A DNA stretch of 51,858 nucleotides from assembly GCF_016862115.1 (NCBI RefSeq), contig NZ_BOMI01000023.1:1-51858 (forward strand). Reading direction: 5' to 3'. Position numbers and translations under genes: made by a program. Source of the stretch: Paractinoplanes deccanensis (GTDB taxonomy: Bacteria; Actinomycetota; Actinomycetes; Mycobacteriales; Micromonosporaceae). Shown here piece by piece: positions 25,386 through 34,691 of this stretch. Numbering within the stretch: position 1 is the stretch's first letter; every line of letters starts with the position of its first letter. The notes under the pieces are model-generated. The model was given only the letters and a program-made list of their open reading frames with translations. It did no database searches and was not told where the DNA came from.

Positions 25386-25419
25386 CGGGTCACCCCGGCG
25401 CACGTGCCGGGGTGACCCG
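25386..25419 (+). terminator. Perfect 14-bp-stem hairpin between ytfQ and ytfR
   Basis: CGGGTCACCCCGGC (25386-25399) pairs perfectly with GCCGGGGTGACCCG (25406-25419) around a 6-nt loop. It starts 7 nt after the ytfQ stop, has no U-tract and is followed 20 nt later by ytfR. It probably acts as a partial terminator or 3' mRNA stabiliser that keeps the binding protein more abundant than the membrane subunits. Confidence 0.8.
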
Positions 25420-25439
25420 TCGCCAGCGAAACGGAGCCG

Positions 25440-26965
<1,526 letters not shown>

Positions 26966-26969
<4 letters not shown>

Positions 26970-27991
26970 CCTTTCTCAAGAACCGGCTGGTGTGGCCGGT
27001 CGCCATGCTCGCGCTGCTGCTGCTCTGCGCGCTGATCTTCTCGGACGGGTTCTTCGACATCCGGATCCAGGACGGCCACCTGTTCGGCACGCCGATCAAC
27101 ATCCTGCGGGCCAGCGCGCCCCTGGTACTGGTCGCGGTCGGCATGACGCTGGTCATCTCGACCGGCGGCATCGACCTGTCGGTCGGCTCGGTGATGGCCG
27201 TCTCGGGCGCCATGGCCTGCCTGATCATCGGGGACCTCGCGAACCAGAACAGCGTCGGCGGCGTCACCCTCGCGGTCGTCGCGGCGATCGCCCTCTCGCT
27301 GGTGCTCGGCCTCTGGAACGGCTTCCTCGTCGCGGTGCTCGGCATCCAGCCGATCATCGCCACGCTGATCCTCATGGTGGCCGGCCGCGGGCTGGCCCAG
27401 CTGATCACCTCGGGTCAGATCATCAACGTGCAGTCCAGCCCGTACAAGGTGATCGGCACCGGCTTCGTGCTGGGCCTTCCGGTCTCGGTGCTCATCGCCG
27501 TGGCGGTCCTGGTGATCGCGGCGCTGCTGACCCGGCGTACGGCCCTGGGCCTGTTGCTGGAGTCCGTGGGCGGCAGCCCGGTCGCCAGCCGGCTCGCCGG
27601 CATCCAGGCCAGGCGCCTGACCATCATGGTGTACGTGGTGTCGGCCGCCTGCGCCGGCATCGCGGGCCTGATCTACAGCTCGAACGTGTCCAGCGCCGAC
27701 GGCAACAACGCCGGCAACCTGATCGAGCTGGACGCCATCCTCGCCGTGGTGATCGGCGGCACCGCGCTGACCGGTGGCCGGTTCTCGCTCGCCGGCACCG
27801 CCCTGGGCGCGATCCTCATCGCCACGCTCGACACGACCGCCCAGGCGGTGGGCATCCCGCCCGAGACCACCCTCGTCTTCAAGGCCGTCGTGGTCGTCGT
27901 GCTCTGCCTCGCGCAGTCGCCCGCCTTCCGCGCCAGATTGTTCCGCCGGCCCGCCGCGCGACCGGCCGCACGGGCGGAGGTCCCGGCATGA
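26966..27991 (+). CDS. ytfT: Sugar ABC transporter permease (YtfT-like)
   Basis: 341 residues with about eight to ten membrane segments. BPD_transp_2 family motifs: LVLVAVGMTLVISTGGIDLSVGS, GIQPIIATLILMVAGRGLAQLI, SVGGSPVASRLAGIQARR and VVIGGTALTGGRFSLAGT. The ATG overlaps the ytfR stop (ATGA) and its own stop overlaps the next permease start (ATGA). It forms one half of the heteromeric translocation pore. Confidence 0.93.
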
Positions 27992-29004
27992 TCGACGTCA
28001 GCACCACGCCCGCCACCAACAAGAGCGGCCCGGCGGCCGGCCGCCGGCGCACCTACCGGCCCAACGCCCAGTACATCCCGGTGCTCGCGACGCTCACGCT
28101 GCTGATCGTCATGTACACCCTGGGCGCGGTGAACTACGAGAACTTCACGCACCCGTCGGTGATCCTCAACCTGTTCACCGACAACGCGTTCCTGATGGTC
28201 GTCGCGGTCGGCATGACCTTCGTGATCCTCACCGGCGGCATCGACCTGTCGGTGGGCGCGGTGATCGCGCTGACCTCGACGGTCGCCGCGACCCTGCTCC
28301 AGGCGGGGTGGCCGGCGGGCGTGGTCATCCCCACGGTGCTGCTCGTCGGCGGCGTGCTGGGCCTCGGCATGGGCGCGGTCATCCACTTCTTCAAGGTGGA
28401 GCCGTTCATCGCCACCCTCGCCGGCATGTTCCTGGCCCGCGGCGTGGCCCTGCTCATCGACCAGAACTCGATCCCGATCACGAACGGCTTCTGGACCGGC
28501 CTCGCCGAGGCCCGCATCGTCTTCGAGCCCGGCGTCTACATCTCCGCGATGGCCCTGGTCGCGCTGGCGGTGGTCGCGGTCGCGGCGGTGGTGCTGGCCT
28601 GGAGCCGCTTCGGCCGCAACGTCTACGCCATCGGCGGCAACGCGGACTCGGCCCTGCTCATGGGCCTGCCGGTGGGCCGCACGAGGATCGGCGTCTACAC
28701 GCTGAGCGGCTTCTGCGCGGCCCTCGGCGGCCTGATCTACAGCATCACCACCACGTCCGGGTACGCCGGCCACGGCACCGGCACCGAGCTGGACGCCATC
28801 GCCGCTGTCGTCATCGGCGGCGTCCTGCTGACCGGCGGCTCCGGCTACGTGCTCGGCACGGTCCTCGGCGTCCTCGTCCTCGGCATGATCAACACCATCG
28901 TCAACTTCCAGAGCCTGAACTCGTGGTGGGCCCGGATGGCGATCGGCGTGCTGCTGTTCGCCTTCATCGTCCTTCAGCGCCTGGTCACCCGAAGAGCGAA
29001 GTAG
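27988..29004 (+). CDS. yjfF: Sugar ABC transporter permease (YjfF-like)
   Basis: 338 residues. After a hydrophilic leader of about 28 residues it has the same family motifs as its partner: LMVVAVGMTFVILTGGIDLSVGA, VEPFIATLAGMFLARGVALLI, YAIGGNADSALLMGLPVGRTR and VVIGGVLLTGGSGYVLGT. Two distinct permeases are the hallmark of the YtfQRT-YjfF system, in contrast to ribose- or galactose-type importers with a homodimeric pore. It is last in the operon, 9 bp from the convergent DUF1330 gene. No sugar-catabolic gene follows. Confidence 0.93.
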   Translation: MIDVSTTPATNKSGPAAGRRRTYRPNAQYIPVLATLTLLIVMYTLGAVNYENFTHPSVILNLFTDNAFLMVVAVGMTFVILTGGIDLSVGAVIALTSTVAATLLQAGWPAGVVIPTVLLVGGVLGLGMGAVIHFFKVEPFIATLAGMFLARGVALLIDQNSIPITNGFWTGLAEARIVFEPGVYISAMALVALAVVAVAAVVLAWSRFGRNVYAIGGNADSALLMGLPVGRTRIGVYTLSGFCAALGGLIYSITTTSGYAGHGTGTELDAIAAVVIGGVLLTGGSGYVLGTVLGVLVLGMINTIVNFQSLNSWWARMAIGVLLFAFIVLQRLVTRRAK

Positions 29005-29013
29005 GAACGCGCC

Positions 29014-29316
29014 TCAGGAGTCCACCCCCTCCAGAACGCGGATCTCCCGCTCGGCGCCGTCGCCCAGCACCGCGAGCGCCTCCTGGTAGGCCGGGCTGTG
29101 ATAGGCGGCGACCGCGGCGTCGACGCTCTCGAAGCGGATGACCGTGGTGCGCAGAGCCGAGGAGCCCTCCAGCACCTGCGCGGGATTGCCGCGGGCGAGG
29201 AACACCCCGCCCGCGGCACGCATGGCGGGGCCGGCCAGCTCGACGTACCGCGCGAGCCGGGCCTCGTCGTGGATGGCGGTGAAAGTGTTGATCCAATAAG
29301 CGCTCACGCCTCCCAT
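29014..29316 (-). CDS. DUF1330-family protein
   Basis: 100 residues. The ferredoxin-like DUF1330 pattern is clear: AYWINTFTAIHDEARLARYV near the start, GGVFLARGN, TTVIRFESVDAAVAAYHSPAYQEAL and ERE-IRVLEG at the end. It is a small cytoplasmic dimeric alpha/beta barrel of unknown function. A GTG at 29307 would give a start closer to the family (MSAYWI), but GGAGG is then only 1 nt away, so ATG 29316 is kept. It faces a divergent exported serine-hydrolase-like gene. Confidence 0.88.
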   Translation of the reverse strand: MGGVSAYWINTFTAIHDEARLARYVELAGPAMRAAGGVFLARGNPAQVLEGSSALRTTVIRFESVDAAVAAYHSPAYQEALAVLGDGAEREIRVLEGVDS

Positions 29317-29389
29317 GATGCCCGCTCGTCAAGGCGGCATAAGTTACTCCCTGACGCCGCCGCTACCGCCGTCCGTCTTGAGTGGACCC

Positions 29390-30616
29390 ATGAACTCCGA
29401 CGTGACATCAGGAATGGACCGGCGGGCGCTGCTCAGATGGGGCGGGCTGGCCGGCGTGGCGGCGGCCGGCATCGGCCACGCGACTCCCGCCCGCGCCGAC
29501 TCGGGGATCCCACCCGAGACCCGGCCCGGCGGGGCCCTGGACCGGTACGTGCGGAAGCTGGCCGCCGAGGGCAAGTTCTCCGGGGTGATGCTGCTGGCGC
29601 ACCGGGGCCGCACGGTGCTGTCCCGCAGTTACGGCCTGGCCGACCGCGAGAAGGGGATCCGCAACGGCGAGGGCACGGCGTTCAACCTGTCCTCGGCGAG
29701 CCAGCCCTTCCTGGCGGTGGCCGTCCTCCAGCTGCTCCAGCGGGGAAGGCTGGCGCTGTCCGACACGGTGGGCGACCACCTGACCGGCTTTCCCGAGAAC
29801 ATCGCCCGCCAGGTGCAGATCCATCACCTGCTCACCGGCACCTCCGGACTCGACGCCCCGATGCCGGACTGGTCCCGCGTCTTCCACAGCCGCGAGGAGG
29901 TGCACGCGTACCAGCGGCAGTGGGCCCATCAGGCGACCCTCGTGGGCGTTCCCGGTGCCCAGTCGAACGGCCACAGCCCCGGCGGCGGCGTCGGCCTGGC
30001 CATCGCCGCGCAGATCGTCGAGGCGCTGTCCGGCCTGACCTTCTGGGACTACGTGCACGAGCGAGTCTTCCGGCCCGCCGGCATGACCGGCTCGGCCTAC
30101 TACACCCGAGGCCAGTGGCTCACTGACGCGCACATCGCCCACCCGTACATGCTCCAGGCCGACGGCAGCCTGGTGGACGCCGTCCGCAACCTCGACAAGG
30201 GCAGCGTGCTCAAGCCCATCGAAGGCCGCAATCCGGGGCGCGCCTTCATCGGCAACCCCTCGGGCGACGGCTTCGCCACCGCACCCGACCTGGTCCGCTT
30301 CGCCGAGGCGCTGCGCGACGGCACGCTCCTGAGCCGCCCCTACGCCGACCTGTTCGCCGGCGCCAAGCTCCCCGGCTCCGAGCCGACGTCGTTCCACGGC
30401 TACACGATGCCGATCAGCCTGTCCAACGGCCAGTGGGTGGTCAGCCGTGGCGGCGCGGCCCCGGGCATCGGCGCCAACTGGAGCATCTACCCGGACACCG
30501 GCTGGGTCAGCGTCGCCCTCACCAACGACGACACCACACCGCTGCCGGACATCCTCGCCCGCCAGGAGTCAGCCATCACGGGCGCCCCGTTCATCCCACC
30601 GAGCGGCGGCGGCTGA
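29390..30616 (+). CDS. Tat-exported beta-lactamase/serine-hydrolase fold protein lacking catalytic residues
   Basis: 408 residues. A twin-arginine signal (MDRRALLRWGGLAGVAAAG, cleavage near ARA-DS around residue 36) precedes a class C beta-lactamase/PBP-like domain. The scaffold is recognisable (VAVLQLLQRGRLALSDTV, HHLLTGTSGLD, DYVHERVFRPAGMTGS, ATAPDLVRFAEAL, NWSIYPDTGWVSVALTN). The SxxK motif reads S102-A-S-Q105, so the Lys is missing. YxN reads Q191-S-N193. The usual HxG near the end reads R353-G-G. All three motifs are changed while the frame is intact, so this looks like a maintained pseudoenzyme, perhaps a cell-wall-binding protein (inference). Confidence 0.88.
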   Translation: MNSDVTSGMDRRALLRWGGLAGVAAAGIGHATPARADSGIPPETRPGGALDRYVRKLAAEGKFSGVMLLAHRGRTVLSRSYGLADREKGIRNGEGTAFNLSSASQPFLAVAVLQLLQRGRLALSDTVGDHLTGFPENIARQVQIHHLLTGTSGLDAPMPDWSRVFHSREEVHAYQRQWAHQATLVGVPGAQSNGHSPGGGVGLAIAAQIVEALSGLTFWDYVHERVFRPAGMTGSAYYTRGQWLTDAHIAHPYMLQADGSLVDAVRNLDKGSVLKPIEGRNPGRAFIGNPSGDGFATAPDLVRFAEALRDGTLLSRPYADLFAGAKLPGSEPTSFHGYTMPISLSNGQWVVSRGGAAPGIGANWSIYPDTGWVSVALTNDDTTPLPDILARQESAITGAPFIPPSGGG

Positions 30617-30712
30617 CGCGCAGCCAGCCGCCTCGCGGATACGTGGGATCGCGGTGCGTGTCGCTGGGTCTTCCCGATGGCGTGGAGCCGCTGCGAGCAA
30701 CTGGCCGGGTGG

Positions 30713-31312
30713 CTACGCGCCGCCGGGGTAGGGGGTGGCGGCGCGCGCCTTGCGGAGGGCCTCGGACCACCAGGCGAGCTGTTCCAGCAGGGTCTTGGCG
30801 TAGCCGGCCGAGGCGTCGTCGAGGGGCTCGCCGTTCTGCCACGTGGTGAAGTAGCTGGGGAAGGCCAGGCCGTCGCGGATGGTGACCGCGTGCAGCTCGG
30901 TCAGGACGTTCTCCAGGTGGAGGACCGCGTGGCGGCCGCCGGCGGCGCCGCCGTAGCTGACGAAGGCCACCGGCTTGGCCGTCCACTGGGTGAAGTGCCA
31001 GTCGATCAGGGCCTTGAGGGACGCGGGATAGCTGTGGTTGTACTCGGGCGTGACGATGATGAACGCGTCGGCCTCGTCCAGCCGGCGGGTGAGGTCGCGC
31101 ATGCCGTCGGGGCGCGGATAGTCGTCGCCGGCGAGCTTCGGGGGCATGGCGGGCAACGTCAGCGGCAGGTCGGCGTCCGCCAGGTCGACGACGTCGACGT
31201 CGAAGGCGCCGTGTGCCCGTGCGTGGTCGGCCACCCAGTCGGCGATGACGGGGCCGAAGCGGCCCTCGCGGACGCTGCCCACGATGACGACGAGTTTGCT
31301 CTGCTCAGTCAT
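30713..31312 (-). CDS. NADPH-dependent FMN reductase
   Basis: 199 residues from ATG 31312. The flavodoxin-like fold shows the FMN phosphate loop VVIVGSVREGRFGPVIADW and the hallmark FIIVTPEYNHSYPASLKALIDW, then PVAFVSYGGAAGG. Such enzymes reduce FMN, quinones, azo compounds or chromate with NAD(P)H. It is divergent from an MmyB-like XRE regulator (102 bp between starts), which is its likely controller. 96 bp without any gene separates it from the preceding serine-hydrolase-like gene. Confidence 0.93.
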   Translation of the reverse strand: MTEQSKLVVIVGSVREGRFGPVIADWVADHARAHGAFDVDVVDLADADLPLTLPAMPPKLAGDDYPRPDGMRDLTRRLDEADAFIIVTPEYNHSYPASLKALIDWHFTQWTAKPVAFVSYGGAAGGRHAVLHLENVLTELHAVTIRDGLAFPSYFTTWQNGEPLDDASAGYAKTLLEQLAWWSEALRKARAATPYPGGA

Positions 31313-31414
31313 GCCGACGACGATCCGCCGGGCGGGCGGCGGCGGCCAGGCCGGGCGCAGGCTGGCCCCCGCAGGGCCACGCTGTTGCCCGGCCCGCCGC
31401 CGTAGGCTCGGGGC

Positions 31415-32422
31415 ATGGGGACGCCGCTGGGGGACTTCATCCGCGCCAAACGTGACGCCACGCGCCCGGCCGATCTGGGGCTGCCCGACCACGGGCGGCG
31501 GCGCGCGCCGGGACTGCGGCGGTCCGAAGTGGCCGCGCTGGCCGGCATCAGCGTCGAATACCTCACCCGCATCGAGCAGGGCCGCGACCGCAACCCGTCG
31601 CGGTCGATCGTCAACGCCGTCGCCGACGCGCTCCGGCTCGACGACGCCGAGCGCATGCATCTGGCGTACCTCACCAAGATCACCGGCGGCGCGTGCACGG
31701 GTCCTGCGCGGCCGGCGCCGCCGGAGCGGGTCGTGCGGCCGGCCGTGCGCCGGGTCGTCGAGCTTCTCGAGCCCGGCGTCGCGTTCGTCACCAACCGCAT
31801 GGGCGACGTGCTCGCGCACACCAGCGGGTTCGCCGCCGTCGTGCGCGACATCGGCCTGCTCGACGCCGAGGAGCCCAATCTCACGCGGTACGTCTTCACC
31901 GACGCCCGGGCCCGCGCCACCTTCCCCGACTGGGACCAGGTCGCCGACGAGCAGGTCTTCCACCTGTGGCTCGGCCCCTCGACCGGCACCTTCGAGTGGT
32001 TCACCGACTCGTTCGCCGAGGTCGCGGGCGCCGAGTTCACCCGGCGGCTGCACCAGCACGTCCCGCCGCCCCGGGTGCCGCTGCGGCTCGACCATCCGCG
32101 CGCCGGCCGGCTGCGCTGGGAGAGGGAGACGCTGGAGCTGCCCGCCCCGGACGCCCAGCAGCTGGTCGTGCTGCTGCCCGCCGACCGGGCGACCGCCGAG
32201 GCCGTCGAGGCCCTGCGGGGCCGCCCGGGCCGGGTGGTCCGCTCAGGCCAGCAGCGCGCCGCCGTCCACGGTGAGGATCGTGCCGGTCGTGAAGGGCTGG
32301 CCCATCAGGTACAGGTAGGCGCCGGCCACGTCGCTCACCTCGCCGACGCGCCCGAGCGGGACGGTCGCGGCCGTGGTGGCGTACAAGGTCTCGACGTCCT
32401 CGCCGTCGCCCCACAGGGGTGA
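31415..32422 (+). CDS. XRE-family regulator with MmyB-like ligand-binding domain, C-terminally extended
   Basis: 335 residues. The HTH includes PGLRRSEVAALAGISVEYLTRIEQGRD and VNAVADALRLDDAERMHL. The PAS-like MmyB domain follows (VAFVTNRMGDVLAHTSGFAAV, PSTGTFEWFTDSFAEVAG, FTRRLHQHV). Family similarity ends near residue 272 (LVVLLPADRATAEAVEAL), about 32235, exactly where the convergent SDR gene ends. The remaining 60 or so residues are simply the antisense of that gene and have no family character. The natural stop appears to have been lost. It probably regulates the divergent FMN reductase. Confidence 0.88.
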   Translation: MGTPLGDFIRAKRDATRPADLGLPDHGRRRAPGLRRSEVAALAGISVEYLTRIEQGRDRNPSRSIVNAVADALRLDDAERMHLAYLTKITGGACTGPARPAPPERVVRPAVRRVVELLEPGVAFVTNRMGDVLAHTSGFAAVVRDIGLLDAEEPNLTRYVFTDARARATFPDWDQVADEQVFHLWLGPSTGTFEWFTDSFAEVAGAEFTRRLHQHVPPPRVPLRLDHPRAGRLRWERETLELPAPDAQQLVVLLPADRATAEAVEALRGRPGRVVRSGQQRAAVHGEDRAGREGLAHQVQVGAGHVAHLADAPERDGRGRGGVQGLDVLAVAPQG

Positions 32423-32944
32423 GCGGGTCACCCCCGGCTTGACCGCGTTGACGCGGATCGGGGCGAGCTCGACGGCCAGCGCCCGGGTCAGCGAGTCCAT
32501 GGCGCCGCAGATGCTCGACGCCACCGACCAGCCCGGCGAGGGACGGTCGCCCGCGGTGCCGGTGGTCAGCGTGATGGAGCCGCCGGGCCGCAGGTGGGGC
32601 AGGGCGGCGCGGACCGCGGCCAGCGCGCCGAAGTAGCGGACGCCGAAGAACTCCCGGGCCCGGGCGGGGTCGATCGAGGCCACCGGCATGAGCGTGAGCG
32701 CCTCGCCGGCCGTGTAGACCAGGTGGTCGAAGGGGCCGATCTCGTCGAAGAGGGTGGCGGGCGGGTCGCTCAGGTCGGCCGCGAGGCCGGTCGCGCCGAG
32801 GCGGCTGGCGGCCTGCCGGACGCGTTCCGGGTCGCGGGAGACGACCACCACCTCGGCGCCCTGCTCGGCGGCCGCCGCCGCGGTCGCGTACCCGATGCCC
32901 GACGTGCCGCCGAGGACGGCCACCCGCTGTTTCGCAATGTTCAT
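32243..32944 (-). CDS. SDR-family protein without the YxxxK catalytic motif
   Basis: 233 residues from ATG 32944. The Rossmann nucleotide-binding segment is intact (VAVLGGTSGIGYATAAAAAEQG) and the C-terminus is typical (ELAPIRVNAVKPG, FTTGTILTVDGGALLA). Where a Tyr-x-x-x-Lys pair is expected, the sequence reads GWSVASSICGAMDSLTRAL, with neither residue. A recognised branch of bacterial SDRs looks like this, so it may use another chemistry or only bind NAD(P). It is divergent from a LysR gene, its likely regulator, and its 3' end lies under the extended XRE gene. Confidence 0.9.
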   Translation of the reverse strand: MNIAKQRVAVLGGTSGIGYATAAAAAEQGAEVVVVSRDPERVRQAASRLGATGLAADLSDPPATLFDEIGPFDHLVYTAGEALTLMPVASIDPARAREFFGVRYFGALAAVRAALPHLRPGGSITLTTGTAGDRPSPGWSVASSICGAMDSLTRALAVELAPIRVNAVKPGVTRSPLWGDGEDVETLYATTAATVPLGRVGEVSDVAGAYLYLMGQPFTTGTILTVDGGALLA

Positions 32945-33021
32945 GCCCCCCACGCTGCGCCCGGCGGACGGCCGGCGTCCAAGACCCGTCCGGGCGTCTG
33001 TAATACCCTGGAGGCATCGAC

Positions 33022-33996
33022 GTCGACCTGCGCAAACTCCGCTACTTCGTGGCCGTGGCCCGGCATCTCCACTTCGGGCGGGCCGCCGCCGAGCTGCACA
33101 TCGCGCAGCCCGCGCTGTCCCGGCAGATCCGCGCCCTCGAGGCCGAGCTGCACGCGCAGCTGTTCCGGCGCGACCGGCGGGCCACCGAGCTGACCGCCGC
33201 GGGCCGGCAGCTGCTCGCGGACGCCGAACCGCTGCTGGCCGCCGCCGAGGCCCTACGCCGCCGGGTGACGCAGGCCGGCCGGTTCGTCGTCGCCTTCATG
33301 CCGGGCCTGATCGTCACCGATGCGGTGCGGCGGCTGCGGGAACGACATCCGGGGCTGGCCGTCGAGGTGCTGCGGACCAGCTGGCACGACCAGGTCGAGG
33401 TGCTGCGCGACGGCCGCGCCGACGTGAGCTACCTGCGGCTGCCCGCCGACCGGCGCGGCCTGACCGTGCGGCCGGTCCTCGCCGAGCCGCGTGTGGTGGT
33501 GCTGCCCGCGGGGCACCGGCTGGCCGGCAAGGAGTCCGTGTCCGTCCGCGACCTGGCCGCCGAGCGGCTGTTGCAGGACCCCGAGGCGGTGCCGGAGTGG
33601 CGTGACGTCGCCACCGTCGCGGCCGAGCCGGTGCCGGCGCTCGCCGTCGAGGAGAAGCTGGAGCATGTGGCCGCCGGCCGCGGCGTCGCGGTGCTGCCGC
33701 TGTCGACGGCGACGTTCTACACGCGGCCGGACGTCACCTATGCCCGCGTCGGGGACATCCCGCCCAACCGGGTCGTGCTGGCGTGGCTCGCGGACCGCCG
33801 CGACGCGCTGCTCGCCGACTTCGCCTCACTCGTGGCGGACCCCGGCGTCCCGGATGAGGTCGAGCAGGTGCAGGTGGGTGCGGCCGGCCCGGATCCGCAG
33901 GCCGGCGTTCTCGCGGGCGGTGCGGGCGATCTCGGCGAGGGCGCGCGCGTCGAGGAACGTCATCCCGGTGATGTCGAGGGTGCCACCCGGGCGTAG
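33022..33996 (+). CDS. LysR-family regulator with a non-canonical start position and extended C-terminus
   Basis: About 324 residues. The HTH is complete (DLRKLRYFVAVARHLHFGRAAAELH, then AQPALSRQIRALEAELHAQLF). No ATG, GTG or TTG stands where the family begins: the expected initiator is GTC at 33022, 7 nt after GGAGG (33010-33014). CTG 33028 is possible, and GTG 33049 would remove the first strand. The effector domain ends near 33846 (LLADFASLVADPG). The last 50 residues are antisense to the next gene. It is divergent from the SDR gene, its likely target. The start may be a GTG-to-GTC mutation, a sequencing error or a rare start. Confidence 0.82.
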   Translation, partial: VDLRKLRYFVAVARHLHFGRAAAELHIAQPALSRQIRALEAELHAQLFRRDRRATELTAAGRQLLADAEPLLAAAEALRRRVTQAGRFVVAFMPGLIVTDAVRRLRERHPGLAVEVLRTSWHDQVEVLRDGRADVSYLRLPADRRGLTVRPVLAEPRVVVLPAGHRLAGKESVSVRDLAAERLLQDPEAVPEWRDVATVAAEPVPALAVEEKLEHVAAGRGVAVLPLSTATFYTRPDVTYARVGDIPPNRVVLAWLADRRDALLADFASLVADPGVPDEVEQVQVGAAGPDPQAGVLAGGAGDLGEGARVEERHPGDVEGATRA

Positions 33997-34623
33997 CCGG
34001 CGCAGCATCGCCGCGAAGGCGCCCGCGTTGGCCAGGTCGGCCTCGCCCGAGAAGGCGAGCGTCCGGCCGTCGTCCTGGAGCCGGTGGCGCAGCGGCGACG
34101 GGCTCGCCGGGCCGGCGGGATGGGCCTGGCAGGCGGCGGCGACCCAGCGGCGGTCGAAGACGCGGGTGTCGTACTGGCAGACCGCGGTCAGCTCCCGGTC
34201 GGTGAACAGCGCCGACGCGCCCGCCTCGAAGGCGACCAGGGCCTCGGGGTCGGCGGCGGCCGCCCAGGTCATGTCGACGCTGACCCACAGGCCGGAGAAG
34301 CCCGCGGCGACGGCCTGGCGGGTCGCCGCCGCGTACACCTCGTACAGGTAGGCGGGGTCGAGCCGGCCGGGCCCCCACTGGACCTCCCGGCTGTCGCCGA
34401 CCAGCACCTGGCCCCGGTGCACGGCCGCGAGCAGCGCCCGGCTGCGGCATCCGACGACGTTCCGGTACGCCTCCAGGTCGTCCCGGAGATCGCCGCCCGG
34501 GAAGATCAGCAGGCGGGCGCGCGCGGCGACCGCCTGCTCGGCGAAGGCCAGGGTGGTCCCGGTGAACGCGGAGGTCGACGCGAAGGCAGCACTGATGTGG
34601 TCACCGGGCTGGACGCGAAGCAT
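33826..34623 (-). CDS. MEDS-STAS domain protein (DcmR-like sensory domain)
   Basis: 265 residues from ATG 34623. Residues of about 5-170 resemble the MEDS sensory domain (PGDHISAAFASTSAFTGTTLAFAEQAV, YLYEVYAAATRQAVAAGFSGLWVSVDM, VCQYDTRVFD). Residues of about 188-260 form a STAS domain (LAFSGEADLANAGAFAAML, TLDITGMTFLDARALAEIA). The position usually phosphorylated in anti-sigma antagonists (Ser in DSSG-like loops) reads DARA, so classical phospho-switching is unlikely. Such proteins link small-molecule or light cues to anti-sigma networks. No partner kinase is adjacent. Confidence 0.82.
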   Translation of the reverse strand: MLRVQPGDHISAAFASTSAFTGTTLAFAEQAVAARARLLIFPGGDLRDDLEAYRNVVGCRSRALLAAVHRGQVLVGDSREVQWGPGRLDPAYLYEVYAAATRQAVAAGFSGLWVSVDMTWAAAADPEALVAFEAGASALFTDRELTAVCQYDTRVFDRRWVAAACQAHPAGPASPSPLRHRLQDDGRTLAFSGEADLANAGAFAAMLRRLRPGGTLDITGMTFLDARALAEIARTARENAGLRIRAGRTHLHLLDLIRDAGVRHE

Positions 34624-34691
34624 GGCTCGCCCCGAAGGCACCCCGCCACGCTGCCGGATGCGCCGGAGCCCCCGCAATCCCGCTCACCCGA

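Noticed and set aside
29014..29307. GTG at 29307 as the DUF1330 start
   Set aside because: It matches the family N-terminus slightly better, but the GGAGG would be only 1 nt from the codon, too close for initiation. ATG 29316 was kept with this noted.
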